Shown: piece after piece, positions 1-8,769 of the stretch
Position numbering within the stretch: the stretch's first letter is position 1
Layout of the letters: each line of letters begins with the position of its first letter
DNA from: Magnetococcales bacterium HCHbin5
GTDB taxonomy: Bacteria; Pseudomonadota; Magnetococcia; Magnetococcales; Magnetaquicoccaceae
Direction of reading: 5' to 3'
Length of the DNA stretch: 48,398 bases
Assembly: GCA_002753505.1 (NCBI GenBank)
Contig: PEAG01000020.1
Location: 1 to 48,398 of the forward strand
Made by a program: the position numbers and the translations under genes
The notes under the pieces: generated by a model
The model's input: the letters and a program-made list of their open reading frames with translations, nothing else
Told to the model about the DNA's origin: nothing
Database searches by the model: none

Positions 1-66
1 CGCCGCTTCGTCAAGACGGCCCGAAAGCACACGGTATTTGTCTTCAATTATCTCCATTGCGTCCAT
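1..66 (-). CDS. 5' end of a gene running off the left edge, possibly an ISAzo13-type transposase
   Basis: On the minus strand an open frame begins with ATG at 66 (or ATG at 57) and continues off the window, giving 22 residues starting MDAMEIIEDKYRVLSGRLDE. The spacing of Ile-x-x-Lys-Tyr followed by Leu-Asp-Glu resembles the start of ISAzo13-family transposases, which open with a short helix and a Leu-Asp/Asn-Glu-x-x-R-R-L-W segment, but the diagnostic part lies outside the window. No convincing ribosome binding site precedes either ATG. It could equally be another protein or a chance frame. The call is recognition of a short motif only. Confidence 0.3.
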   Translation of the reverse strand, partial: MDAMEIIEDKYRVLSGRLDEAA

Positions 67-120
67 GCAGAAATGATGCACGAAATTTAACGAATGTTCA
101 ACTTATTTTGGCTAGGCTCC

Positions 121-222
121 TTAGCGCATATGGGGCTTTGCCCCTGCACCCCACCGGGGAGCGTGACGCTCCCCGGACCCCTGCAATTGTTTAACAGAAG
201 ACCGCAATCATGTTAGCGCACA
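121..222. repeat. Short-form mosaic repeat (one arm end only)
   Basis: A truncated copy of the window-wide repeat family holds two hairpins: GGGGC-TTT-GCCCC, and CGGGGAGCG paired with CGCTCCCCG. It ends in the family terminus CCCCTGCAATTGTTT. Unlike full copies, its inner end is joined to TAGCGCATATGGGG, and TGTTAGCGCA recurs on its other side near 213-222. The reverse complement of the same junction (CCCCATATGCGCTAACAT) appears near 14860 and 48207, so this is a defined shorter subtype. It lies between the partial left-edge gene and the 3' end of dnaB. Confidence 0.8.
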
Positions 223-243
223 ACACATAAACGCATAACCACT

Positions 244-1728
244 TTATCCATAACGGGAATCGGCATGATTTTCAAAACGGGTGTATTGCCGCAAAAAGGT
301 CAACTTGACCTTGCCGGTGGGACCATTGCGCTGCTTGGCAACAATAATCTCCGCCAACCCCGCCAAAGCCGGATCATTCTCCTTGTAAACCTCCTCACGA
401 AATACAAACATCACCACATCAGCATCCTGCTCAATGGCACCCGACTCCCGCAAATCAGATAAAATAGGCCGCTTGTTGGGCCTCTCCTCCAATTTGCGGG
501 ATAACTGCGACAACGCAATGATGGGTATATTCAACTCCTTGGCCAAAGCCTTCAACCCGCGACTGATCTGAGAAATCTCCTGCACCCGGTTTTCCGTCTT
601 CAACTCACCCTGCATCAACTGCAAATAGTCAATCAAAATCAACTGAATCTTTTTTTCCCGCTTCATCCGCCGCGCCCTGGCCCGCAACGCCGCAATGGTA
701 ATGGCAGGCGTATCATCGATATAAAGCGGGGCCTGCGCCAGATGATTGGCCATGGAGATCAACTGACCATAGTCCTTGTCATCCAGATAACCCGTACGCA
801 ACTTTTGCGCATCAATACGCGCCGCCGAAGAGAGCATGCGGGCAACCAACTGCTCCTTGGACATCTCCAGCGAAAAAATGGCAACCGGTACCTGATGATC
901 CACCGCCGCATTGGCCGCAATGTTCATCGCAAAAGAGGTCTTGCCCATGGAAGGACGCCCGGCCAGGATCAATAGATCCGACTTCTGCAAACCAGCCAAC
1001 ATTTTATCCAAATCGGCAAAACCAGTGGCAACACCCGTCACCGCACCCTTGTGCTTCATCAACATGTCGATGGTGTGCAACACCGGCATCAACACCGTCT
1101 TCAAGGCGGCATAATTGCCACTGCGCTGGTTGCGCCCCTCACCCACCGAAAAAATGCGCTGCTCCGCCTCATCCAACAACTGCTCCGTCGGGATAACCTT
1201 GCTCTGATAAACCGACTCCACAATATGGGTCGCCTGCTGCGCCAACTCCCGCAACAACGCCTTGTCCCGAACCAGACGGGCATAGGCCGCCGCATTGGCA
1301 GTGGTCGGAACCGTCTCCAGCAACTGGGCCAGATAACCGCTGCCACCCACTGACTGCAATTCATCACTCTTCTGGAGATGTTGCTGCAAAACAATGGGAT
1401 CCGCCGGCTCCCCACGATCCAGCAATGTGCAAATGGCTTGATAAATAACCCGATGAGCCCCCGCATAAAAATCCTGGGGATTGAGAATGTCAGCAACCTG
1501 ATCATGAATGGTGTTGTCCAGCAAAATGGCACCCAGCACCGACTGCTCAGCCGCATTGCTCCAGGCCGCTCGACGAACCGGAGCCGCCCGCTCCCGTTCC
1601 ATCAACTCCGACGACGCAACCTCCTCCCGCACCTCTGCCCCGAAAGGATACGGCCCCTCCCCATCAGGAACCGCAGTAAAAGAGGCGGTCTGCTCTTGCT
1701 CTTCACGGGATGCAACGGGCTCTTCCAT
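244..1728 (-). CDS. dnaB: Replicative DNA helicase DnaB
   Basis: Hexameric 5'-3' helicase that unwinds DNA at the replication fork and contacts primase. The 494-residue product has an extra acidic N-terminal tail of about 55 residues, then the DnaB N-terminal helical domain ([13 protein letters not shown]) and a RecA-like C-terminal ATPase domain. Walker A is GRPSMGKTS, and the ILIDYLQLM segment carries Walker [32 protein letters not shown] is split here only for description: SQLSR, then [15 protein letters not shown], typical of DnaB. No intein interrupts the ATPase motifs. The start is supported by AAGG five bases upstream. It is divergent from the epimerase gene. Confidence 0.97.
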   Translation of the reverse strand: MEEPVASREEQEQTASFTAVPDGEGPYPFGAEVREEVASSELMERERAAPVRRAAWSNAAEQSVLGAILLDNTIHDQVADILNPQDFYAGAHRVIYQAICTLLDRGEPADPIVLQQHLQKSDELQSVGGSGYLAQLLETVPTTANAAAYARLVRDKALLRELAQQATHIVESVYQSKVIPTEQLLDEAEQRIFSVGEGRNQRSGNYAALKTVLMPVLHTIDMLMKHKGAVTGVATGFADLDKMLAGLQKSDLLILAGRPSMGKTSFAMNIAANAAVDHQVPVAIFSLEMSKEQLVARMLSSAARIDAQKLRTGYLDDKDYGQLISMANHLAQAPLYIDDTPAITIAALRARARRMKREKKIQLILIDYLQLMQGELKTENRVQEISQISRGLKALAKELNIPIIALSQLSRKLEERPNKRPILSDLRESGAIEQDADVVMFVFREEVYKENDPALAGLAEIIVAKQRNGPTGKVKLTFLRQYTRFENHADSRYG

Positions 1729-1904
1729 TTTGCCTTGTCCTTGATTTTCCGGCCAACAGACCGCAACAGTGCCTTTACCAAATCCTTATATCTGGGTTAC
1801 AGTATACCGCCACCTGGATCTGCTGCCAAGTGGAAAACCAGGCAGTATCAGGGGGGCATGCAGCGGAGGTGCGGTATTTTGCAAACATTTCCCATGGAGC
1901 GTTC

Positions 1905-2927
1905 ATGAAAATTCTTGTGACTGGAGCAGCCGGGTTTATTGGATTCCACCTGTCTGTTCGTCTGCTGGCGCGGGGAGATCAGGTGGTTGGCCTGGATAAC
2001 CTGAACGCCTATTACGACGTCGCACTCAAAAAGGCACGCCTGGCCCAGTTGCAGGAGCAGAACGGTTTCCGTTTTTTATGCGAAGACCTGGTCAATCGAG
2101 ACTCCATCGCCGCCCTCTTCTCCGAATGCACATTTGACCAGGTGGTGCATCTGGCCGCCCAACCCGGCGTACGCTACTCCCTGGAAAATCCCCACGCCTA
2201 CATAGACAGCAATATCGTCGGTTTTCTCAACATTCTGGAGGGCTGCCGCCACCACCAAATCTCCCACCTGCTGTACGCCTCTTCCAGCTCCGTCTACGGT
2301 GCCAACAGCCGGTTGCCCTTTTCCGTACGGGATCGGGTGGATCAGCCCCTCTCCCTCTACGCAGCCACCAAAAAAGCCAATGAGCTGATGGCCTATACCT
2401 ACAGCCATCTCTACGGCATCCCGACAACCGGGCTGCGCTTTTTTACCGTATATGGCCCGTGGGGACGGCCAGATATGGCCCTGTTCCTCTTCACCCGTAA
2501 AATTTTAGCCAATGAACCCATTCCCGTCTTCAACCATGGTCAACACCAGCGGGATTTTACCTACGTGGACGACATTATCGAGGGCGTTGTCCGGGTGCTG
2601 GATTGCCCCCCCAACGCCACCACCAACACCCCACCCGACCCCGGCAAGCCAACATCCCCACACCCCGGCCTGCCCTACCAACTCTACAACATCGGCAACA
2701 ACCAACCGGTGCCGCTGATGATCTATATCCAAACGCTGGAAGCCGTGCTGGGAAAAAAGGCACAACTGCAGTTGCTGCCCCTCCAACCGGGTGATGTCCC
2801 CGACACCTACGCCGACATCAGCGAGTTGGAACAGGCGGTCGGTTTTCGACCTTCAACCAGCGTCCGAACAGGAATCGAACGGTTTGTCGCCTGGTATCTG
2901 GATTACTACGGCACGACTGGATCGTAA
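1905..2927 (+). CDS. NAD-dependent epimerase, UDP-glucuronate 4-epimerase (CapI) type
   Basis: Extended short-chain dehydrogenase/reductase that most likely converts UDP-glucuronate to UDP-galacturonate for surface polysaccharide. The 340-residue protein opens with the Rossmann NAD-binding loop GAAGFIG ([11 protein letters not shown]). It has the catalytic Tyr-x3-Lys in [15 protein letters not shown], preceded by the SSSSVYG serine segment. The block [18 protein letters not shown] and the RDFTYVDDI segment are typical of the CapI/UDP-glucuronate epimerase group. The frame is open further upstream, but ATG 1905 has GGAG nearby and places the Rossmann loop at the usual N-terminal position. A Pro-rich insertion (near 2605-2665) is unusual. 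Exact sugar specificity is inferred. Confidence 0.88.
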   Translation: MKILVTGAAGFIGFHLSVRLLARGDQVVGLDNLNAYYDVALKKARLAQLQEQNGFRFLCEDLVNRDSIAALFSECTFDQVVHLAAQPGVRYSLENPHAYIDSNIVGFLNILEGCRHHQISHLLYASSSSVYGANSRLPFSVRDRVDQPLSLYAATKKANELMAYTYSHLYGIPTTGLRFFTVYGPWGRPDMALFLFTRKILANEPIPVFNHGQHQRDFTYVDDIIEGVVRVLDCPPNATTNTPPDPGKPTSPHPGLPYQLYNIGNNQPVPLMIYIQTLEAVLGKKAQLQLLPLQPGDVPDTYADISELEQAVGFRPSTSVRTGIERFVAWYLDYYGTTGS

Positions 2928-3096
2928 CGCCGGGGACTTTGATAATTCTCTGGCTTGTATCTCCTTGACTATGCTATAAGTATAATCGGCTTATGGTGTG
3001 CTTTCGGACGCCAATCCGCAGGGGGTGCCGTTGTTGGAGGAAGCAAACCACGTTGGCTGGTTTTGCCGATCAATCGTAGAGGGAACTGGTGCGGTC

Positions 3097-6000
3097 ATGC
3101 TGAAATTTATTAGATCTTTTTCACTCTTTGGCATCGTTTCCACGCTGCTGGTTTGTGCCGTGCTGGCCCCTCGCTGGCTCCATGCAGAGGAGCGCGTCGT
3201 CAAGGTGGGCGTCTATCAGAACGAACCCGGCGTGTTCGCAGATAAAGAGGGGGTGATCAAAGGCTTTTATATCGATCTGCTGGAAAAGACCGCTCACAAA
3301 GAGGGCTGGAAACTGGAATATGTTTTCGGCAGCTGGGCCGAAACCTATCAGCGGTTGACCAACGGCGAAATTGACCTGCAGGTGGCCATCGCCTATACCC
3401 AGGAACGTGCAGAAAAATTTGACTTTTCTGACGAGACCGCCTTTGCCAACTGGGGGCAGGTCTACGTCTGGAGCCCGGATCTGGATGCCCTGCCCAAACT
3501 GCAGGGCCGGATCGTTGCCGGCATGCGGGATGACATCTATTTTGTCCGTTTCAAAGCCCTGCTGGAAAAGCTGGACATCAAGATCTATCCCCTGGATCTG
3601 GTGGACTATGAGACCGTTTTGGATACCGTGGCCGAAAACGATGCCGATGCCGGTATCATCTCCCGTTCGGCCGGCATGATGATCGACAAAGGGTTTGATG
3701 TCTATAAAAGCCCTATACTCTGCTGTCCGATGGAGGTCCGCTATGCCACTCCCAAACACCGCAATGGCGATCTGTTGAAGGCGTTGGATCGGGATATCCG
3801 GGCCCTGAAGGCTGACAGCGAATCGTTCTACTATGAGTCGTTCAATTTGTGGTTTGAAGGGGGCACCAAAAAGGTGTTTCCCAAGTGGGTTTTGCCGGTG
3901 GCAGCCGGTACGGTCGGCATGGTTGTCCTGTTGTTTGTCGGTAATCTATGGCTGCGACGGCAGGTGCGGGCGCGCACGGTCGATCTGGAAAAGGAGATTG
4001 TGGTTCGCAAACAGGCGGAGGTTGCCATGCGGGTGGCCATGCGCAACCTGTTGACCCTGCAGGTGACCCCAGGGGTCTTCTGGTTGCAGATACCGGAAGC
4101 GGGGCTCTATATCCTCTGCGGTTGTCCCAGCGAGGTGGTCAAACACCTCATGCGGCGTGGTTATATCAGCAACACCAGCAAGAACGGGGTGCCCTTTGAA
4201 ACCGGTCCCAATGTGATCCTGCTTTCGGATGTGTTGGTGCAGAATGGTGGTTTTGCCAATCTGGCCGAGTTTCCGGTGTTGCAGATGCTCTATCGGCAGG
4301 GGCTGATCATTCCCAAACATCCCAACAATACCGGCATGAAACCGATGCTGGTCGGCTCAGAGGCCCAGGTACGGGCCCAAATGGCCTATATATACCGGGG
4401 CAACTACGGCCTGATCTCCAAAGAGGAGATTCTGGCCACCGGCGTGGATGAGGAGACGGCCGATGTCATGATGCGTATCAAGCTCAAGTTTGCCTTTGGT
4501 GCCATTCGCTCGCCGGCAGATTTTCTGGATACCGTCGAAGTGGGAGATCAGGCGGTAGAGATCAGGAACGGCGTGACCGTCGAGCGTTCGGGATTCAATC
4601 GCTACACCTTCAGTTTCCAAGGTGAATCCACTGAAGTGGACTTGAATTTACCGCCTGGGGTTGCGTACGAGTCCCCCTATCCCCTGGGCCGCCACCAACT
4701 GAAACAGCATCACTTTGCCGTCATCCATACCGGCGAAGGGGATGGTTGGGACATCAATCGCCCCAGTATGGGCAGCATGATCATGTTTCACGGACGCATC
4801 TATCTGATCGATGCCAGTCCCGGTATTCTGCAATCCTTGACTTCGTTGGGGGTGGATATCAGCGAGGTGGATGGTATTTTTCATACCCATGCCCATGATG
4901 ACCATTTTGCGGGATTGCCTGCGCTGATTCAGAGTGACCGGCGGTTGAAATATTTTGCCACCCCCCTGGTACGTGCTTCCGTCACCAAAAAGTTTTCCGC
5001 CCTGATGTCGCTGGACGAAGAAAAATTTGCCCAATTTTTCCAGATTCAGGATCTTGTGGTCGGTGAGTGGAACCTGTTTGACGGTTTGGAGGTCATGCCT
5101 CTCTTCTCTCCCCATCCGCTGGAGACGACGCTTTTTCTGTTTCGGGCCGTCGATTCGGAGGGCAGCTATCAGACCTACGCCCACTGGTCGGACCTTTCCG
5201 CGTTCAAGGTGTTGGATGGGATGGTTGGCGACAAACCGGGGGATGTGCCTGCTGCCTTTATGGACAAGGTAAAGGCGGATTATTTGCGCCCGGCTGCCCT
5301 GAAAAAATTGGATATTGGCGGCGGCATGATCCATGGTGTGGCGGAAGATTTTCGCCACGACAATTCAGACCGCCTGATTCTGGCCCATATCGCCCGCAGT
5401 TTGACCACCCAGGAGATGGAGATTGGTTCCGAGTCCTCTTTTGGGGCTGAGGATGTGTTGATTCCCGGTCAACGGGATTACCGGTTGGAGCGGGCCGCTC
5501 AGTTTTTGCAGGACTTTTTCCCAGAGGCTCCTGTGGCTGCCATCCAGGGGTTGCTGACCAGTCCGGTGGTGGAATATAACGCCGGCACCATTATCCGGCG
5601 CGGGCGGCGGGATGGGGATGATCATGAGCATCTGGACATGATCCTTTCCGGCACGGTTGCCTATCTCAATTCGTCGGCCAATATCCACAACATGCTGGCC
5701 TTTGGCTCCCTGATCGGCAGTGAAGCACTTTTCGGTGATCAACCAGAACGGCACGTGGATGCGACCGCCACCGGACAGCAGCAGTCCACGGCGGCTGAAA
5801 AAGAGTTGCAGGAGCAGAATAGTTGCCGTCGCCAATGGACCTATCGTACGGTTTCCCATTGCAGCGTCATCCAGTTTCCCATGGCGCAAATACGGGCCTT
5901 TCTGGAAAACAATGGTCTGATGGAGCAGATGAATGCCATGATGGCCAAGGTCTCCTTTTTGCGCAAAACCTGGTTGTTTGGTGAGCATACCACCTTCTTG

Positions 6001-6330
6001 TCCCTGGGGCGTATTGCCCGGACCATGGAGCGGCTACCCATGGAGGGTACGGGCTGTATGCCGCTGGAAAAGGAGGCTTCGTTGTGGCTGGTGGAACGGG
6101 GAGAGGTCTCCTTGTTGAATGCGGCCGGGGAGAGTGTAGAGGTGATTCGGTCCGGTGGTTTTTTTGGTGAGCAGAGCTATTTTGCCGCCGATGGCAGGGT
6201 GTGGCATTTCAGTTTTGAAGAGGGTGTGGTGTTGCACCGCGTGCAATTGAGCACTCTGTTGGAAATTCCCATCGTGCATTGGAAAATGTTGGAACTGTAT
6301 GAAAAACGCCACAAGTTGCTCTCTTCTTAG
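3097..6330 (+). CDS. Fusion protein: periplasmic solute-binding sensor - TM - metallo-beta-lactamase - two cNMP-binding-like domains
   Basis: This 1077-residue protein is probably a membrane-bound signalling enzyme. Residues 1-30 form a signal peptide or first TM segment (SLFGIVSTLLVCAVLAPRWLHA). A family-3 solute-binding domain follows (about 35-255; KVGVYQNEPGVFADKEGVIK, FDFSDETAFANWGQ). A TM helix lies at about 264-286 and a short basic coiled segment after it. A region of unknown fold (about 310-560) precedes a metallo-beta-lactamase domain with the full HxHxDH signature at H598-A-H600-D-D602-H603 and a further SPHP metal-ligand candidate. The C-terminus carries two double-stranded beta-helix modules like cyclic-nucleotide-binding domains (about 800-882 and 955-1037; GSLIGSEALFG, GGFFGEQSYF). 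MBL proteins of this kind can be cyclic-nucleotide phosphodiesterases, so a ligand-gated cNMP phosphodiesterase is a reasonable inference. ATG 3097 was chosen because it opens the signal peptide. Confidence 0.8.
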   Translation: MLKFIRSFSLFGIVSTLLVCAVLAPRWLHAEERVVKVGVYQNEPGVFADKEGVIKGFYIDLLEKTAHKEGWKLEYVFGSWAETYQRLTNGEIDLQVAIAYTQERAEKFDFSDETAFANWGQVYVWSPDLDALPKLQGRIVAGMRDDIYFVRFKALLEKLDIKIYPLDLVDYETVLDTVAENDADAGIISRSAGMMIDKGFDVYKSPILCCPMEVRYATPKHRNGDLLKALDRDIRALKADSESFYYESFNLWFEGGTKKVFPKWVLPVAAGTVGMVVLLFVGNLWLRRQVRARTVDLEKEIVVRKQAEVAMRVAMRNLLTLQVTPGVFWLQIPEAGLYILCGCPSEVVKHLMRRGYISNTSKNGVPFETGPNVILLSDVLVQNGGFANLAEFPVLQMLYRQGLIIPKHPNNTGMKPMLVGSEAQVRAQMAYIYRGNYGLISKEEILATGVDEETADVMMRIKLKFAFGAIRSPADFLDTVEVGDQAVEIRNGVTVERSGFNRYTFSFQGESTEVDLNLPPGVAYESPYPLGRHQLKQHHFAVIHTGEGDGWDINRPSMGSMIMFHGRIYLIDASPGILQSLTSLGVDISEVDGIFHTHAHDDHFAGLPALIQSDRRLKYFATPLVRASVTKKFSALMSLDEEKFAQFFQIQDLVVGEWNLFDGLEVMPLFSPHPLETTLFLFRAVDSEGSYQTYAHWSDLSAFKVLDGMVGDKPGDVPAAFMDKVKADYLRPAALKKLDIGGGMIHGVAEDFRHDNSDRLILAHIARSLTTQEMEIGSESSFGAEDVLIPGQRDYRLERAAQFLQDFFPEAPVAAIQGLLTSPVVEYNAGTIIRRGRRDGDDHEHLDMILSGTVAYLNSSANIHNMLAFGSLIGSEALFGDQPERHVDATATGQQQSTAAEKELQEQNSCRRQWTYRTVSHCSVIQFPMAQIRAFLENNGLMEQMNAMMAKVSFLRKTWLFGEHTTFLSLGRIARTMERLPMEGTGCMPLEKEASLWLVERGEVSLLNAAGESVEVIRSGGFFGEQSYFAADGRVWHFSFEEGVVLHRVQLSTLLEIPIVHWKMLELYEKRHKLLSS

Positions 6331-6406
6331 GAGAGGCGGATCGTTGCAGGGATTGCAGGCCGTCTGAGTTTTCACTGATCTTTTGTTTTTGCTGTTTTAA
6401 ATGACT

Positions 6407-6445
6407 GCGGGGTTTTGTAGACCGTTGTGGTCCACGAACCCCCGC
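6407..6445. terminator. Imperfect hairpin between convergent genes
   Basis: A 17-base arm from 6407 (GCGGGGTTTTGTAGACC) pairs with 6429-6445 around a 5-base loop, with two mismatches and a G-U pair. It sits between the 3' ends of the convergent fusion-protein gene and nnrS. There is no clear T tract on either side, so a bidirectional terminator is only likely. Confidence 0.45.
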
Positions 6446-6467
6446 TATCGTTAAGGAGGATCGTCAT

Positions 6468-7649
6468 TCAACCCGGCTGACCATCCACGCGAGGACGAAT
6501 CCAAAACAGAAAAAACTCCATTAGAAACAGCCCAAACCCAACGATCCACAACAGAGCTGCCAGTGACAGCATCTCCATCGGCCAAAGGCCAACCCCGAAG
6601 ACTCTGACCACTGCTGCCGACGCTATCAAGGCATATGCCAATGTCAACTGTGGTGAAGCTTGCAAGGCACGCCCGGTATGTGCCAGAGAGACCCGCGACA
6701 TGATCCCCAAGGTAAACAGCCCCATTGCCCCAACCGTCAAAATATGCAGTGCTGCCGATGGGGAGATCAGCCCGTTCAACTGCGCAATTCCCCGCCCCAC
6801 CAGGCCCAATACCAGACAGGCATAGCCTAAATGCAGCACCCACAGCAGGGGAATGGACACTGTTTTCAAGCTATGCCACTGGGAAAAGCGTACTGCCTGC
6901 ACGATGCCGGCCAGCACCAGGAACGGTGCTGCCAACGGTTGCCCCAACAAAAAAACGTCCGCCAGGACCACTCCCACCATCGTGACAAGGCCGGCGATTT
7001 CCAAAATGGGAATAATCTTGAACGGCGGTAAATTTTCTGTTTGCGCCAGTGCATTCCGTGTGAACATGGGCATGATATGCCCGCCCACCATCACCAGAAA
7101 AAAAACAATTGCATCCACTCCCAGGTACAGACCTGTCCGCGCTGTATTCTCCAGCAGCCCCGTGGCCTCCCCGTGCATCAGCCCGTTGCCAACCAGAAAG
7201 AGTGTCAGCAACAGAGGAAAGATGCGATGCATTTTGTTGCCGGAGTACCACAGTGTTGTCCCTGTTGACACGATCAACGCCAACAAGAACAGCAAATCCA
7301 GTGCGGCTACCAGCCAGGCCGGCCACCAGGGGGCGGAGACAATGGCGACGCGGCCTGCCACCCAGCAAAAGAGCAACCACTGTAATGGCGTACCCTTGAG
7401 TGCCGGTTTTTTGGACCAATTGGGAGAGGCGGTCAACAAAAAGCCTGCCGCACTGGCGGCGACAAAGCCAAACAACAGTTCGTGCGCATGCCAGAGAACG
7501 GGTGTCAGAAAGGTCGGCAGAGACCAATAGCCATTCAACAGCAGTATCCACACAGTCATGATGAATACCGACCAGAAACTGGCAACCAGAAAAAATGGTC
7601 GGAATCCATAAGCGAATAGAATTGTTGTCAGCGGTTGCTTCTGGGGCAT
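6468..7649 (-). CDS. nnrS: NnrS family haem/copper membrane protein
   Basis: NnrS proteins are polytopic inner-membrane proteins linked to nitric oxide and nitrosative stress tolerance, usually in denitrifiers. This 393-residue protein is almost wholly hydrophobic, with about 12 predicted membrane segments. It has the family signature near the N-terminus (FAYGFRPFFL, then WHAHELLFGF) and later GGHIMPMFTRNAL and HILTVGAMGLFTLGIMSRVSLAHTGR, which carry conserved histidines likely to be haem or metal ligands. Length matches the family. The ribosome binding site AAGGTG lies six bases upstream of ATG 7649. A half-site TTGAT is present upstream, but no full FNR/NNR palindrome was seen. No denitrification genes are nearby. 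Confidence 0.9.
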   Translation of the reverse strand: MPQKQPLTTILFAYGFRPFFLVASFWSVFIMTVWILLLNGYWSLPTFLTPVLWHAHELLFGFVAASAAGFLLTASPNWSKKPALKGTPLQWLLFCWVAGRVAIVSAPWWPAWLVAALDLLFLLALIVSTGTTLWYSGNKMHRIFPLLLTLFLVGNGLMHGEATGLLENTARTGLYLGVDAIVFFLVMVGGHIMPMFTRNALAQTENLPPFKIIPILEIAGLVTMVGVVLADVFLLGQPLAAPFLVLAGIVQAVRFSQWHSLKTVSIPLLWVLHLGYACLVLGLVGRGIAQLNGLISPSAALHILTVGAMGLFTLGIMSRVSLAHTGRALQASPQLTLAYALIASAAVVRVFGVGLWPMEMLSLAALLWIVGFGLFLMEFFLFWIRPRVDGQPG

Positions 7650-7706
7650 CGTATCACCTTCATGTTGGGATCAATAAATACAGAAAATGGGTACTGCTTC
7701 GGCCAA

Positions 7707-8537
7707 ACCGGCACTGCCAAATCGTCACTGTCTAAACGATTGCAGGGGTCTGGGGAGCGTCACGCTCCCCAGCGGGGTGCAGGGGCAGAGCCCCTGCATG
7801 AACTGCGCGTTTTCCCAAAGCACATTTTCGCAGAAAATGTGCGCAACGCGCACAAAACCGCCCCAAAGGGGCGACCTTGGGAGGGCGGCAGCCCGACACG
7901 CACGGTTATCTCATCAACACGGCATGGACAGGAAAACAGCCGGTCGGATATTCAGTCTATCATCCCGGCAGGGCACTGCCAAACCGTCACAGCCTAAACG
8001 ATTGCAGGGGTCTGGGGAGCGTCACGCTCCCCAGCGGGGTGCAGGGGCAGAGCCCCTGCATGAACTGCGCGTTTTCCCAAAGCACATTTTCGCAGAAAAT
8101 GTGCGCAACGCGCACAAAACCGCCCCAAAGGGGCGACCTTGGGAGGGCGGCAGCCCGACACGCACGGTTATCTCATCAACACGGCATGGACAGGAAAACA
8201 GCCGGTCGGATATTCAGTCTATCATCCCGGCATGGCCAGAAAACGGCTTTGGTTCCAAACCATCATCCCGGCATGGCCAGAAAACGGCTTTGGTTCCAAA
8301 CCATCATCCCGGCATGGCCAGAAAACGGCTTTGGTTCCAAACCATTTCCTGCTTGGCCAATGTTTGGTCGGGCTGCCGCCCTCCAGGAGTGCCCCTGCGG
8401 GGCGTTTTGGGCGCGCTGCGCCCATTTGCTGCGCAAATGGGCTTCTGTGAAAGCGCGCCCGTTACATGCAGGGGCTTTGCCCCTGCACCCCACTGGGGAC
8501 CGTGACGGTCCCCAGGCCCCTGCAATTGTTTAGAAGC
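7707..8537. repeat. Mosaic palindromic repeat, expanded copy with duplicated left arm
   Basis: This is the largest repeat cluster and fills most of the divergent gap between nnrS and rsmE. The left arm (hairpins GGGGAGCGT/ACGCTCCCC, GCAGGGGC/GCCCCTGC, GCACATTTTC/GAAAATGTGC and GGGCGGCAGCCC) occurs twice in direct tandem, starting at 7737 and 7999, an offset of exactly 262 bases. A three-copy 41-bp repeat follows, and then a single right arm (about 8368-8535) with the inverted hairpin series. The right-arm version of the third hairpin is GCCCATTTGC/GCAAATGGGC (8420-8442). Open frames cross the element in several phases. I treat them as non-coding. Confidence 0.93.
8221..8343. repeat. 41-bp tandem repeat, three copies
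   Basis: Three head-to-tail copies begin with ATCATCCCGGCATGG at 8221, 8262 and 8303 and contain AAAACGGCTTTGGTTCC. They are identical as far as I can read. The array sits inside the repeat cluster, between the second left arm and the right arm, where other copies have a single-copy core. Confidence 0.95.
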
Positions 8538-8540
8538 ACA

Positions 8541-8575
8541 CGAATACGAATACGAATACGAATACGAATACGAAC
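8541..8575. repeat. Hexanucleotide microsatellite (CGAATA)5
   Basis: Five perfect CGAATA units followed by CGAAC lie immediately beyond the end of the mosaic repeat and about 195 bases upstream of rsmE. The unit length is a multiple of three, so copy-number change would not shift a frame. No gene covers it. Between this array and rsmE (8576-8769) I see nothing recognisable. Confidence 0.95.
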
Positions 8576-8769
8576 AACCCAATCTATTCCTGTCAAGCCA
8601 GGCCAGGCCAAACCGGCAAGCCCAAACCTCACGACCGATCACTATACCTCCACCCCCCCCTGGTTGCCAACCAGTAAAAGCCAACCTCCAACGCATCATC
8701 TCTGGTGCAAAACGGGTGGTAGTGGTAATAATACTCTTCCGTCAACCCATTTCCCCCTACCCAATCACC

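Noticed and set aside
7650-7700. FNR/NNR box upstream of nnrS.
   Set aside because: Only a TTGAT half-site is present on the nnrS strand. The second half of the palindrome (ATCAA at four bases) is missing.
8221-8343. Protein-coding tandem repeat, since the 41-bp units lie in open frames.
   Set aside because: Forty-one is not a multiple of three, so each unit changes frame. No start site or neighbouring coding signal supports translation.
7687-8533. Long open frames across the repeat cluster (up to 272 codons), with similar frames in every other repeat cluster.
   Set aside because: The frames run in several phases on both strands, translate hairpin DNA, recur in all copies with in-phase and out-of-phase shifts, and change by covariation at the DNA level, not by codon-conserving substitutions.
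7737-8535. CRISPR array.
   Set aside because: Repeats are long, mosaic and inverted, without regular unique spacers, and there are no cas genes.
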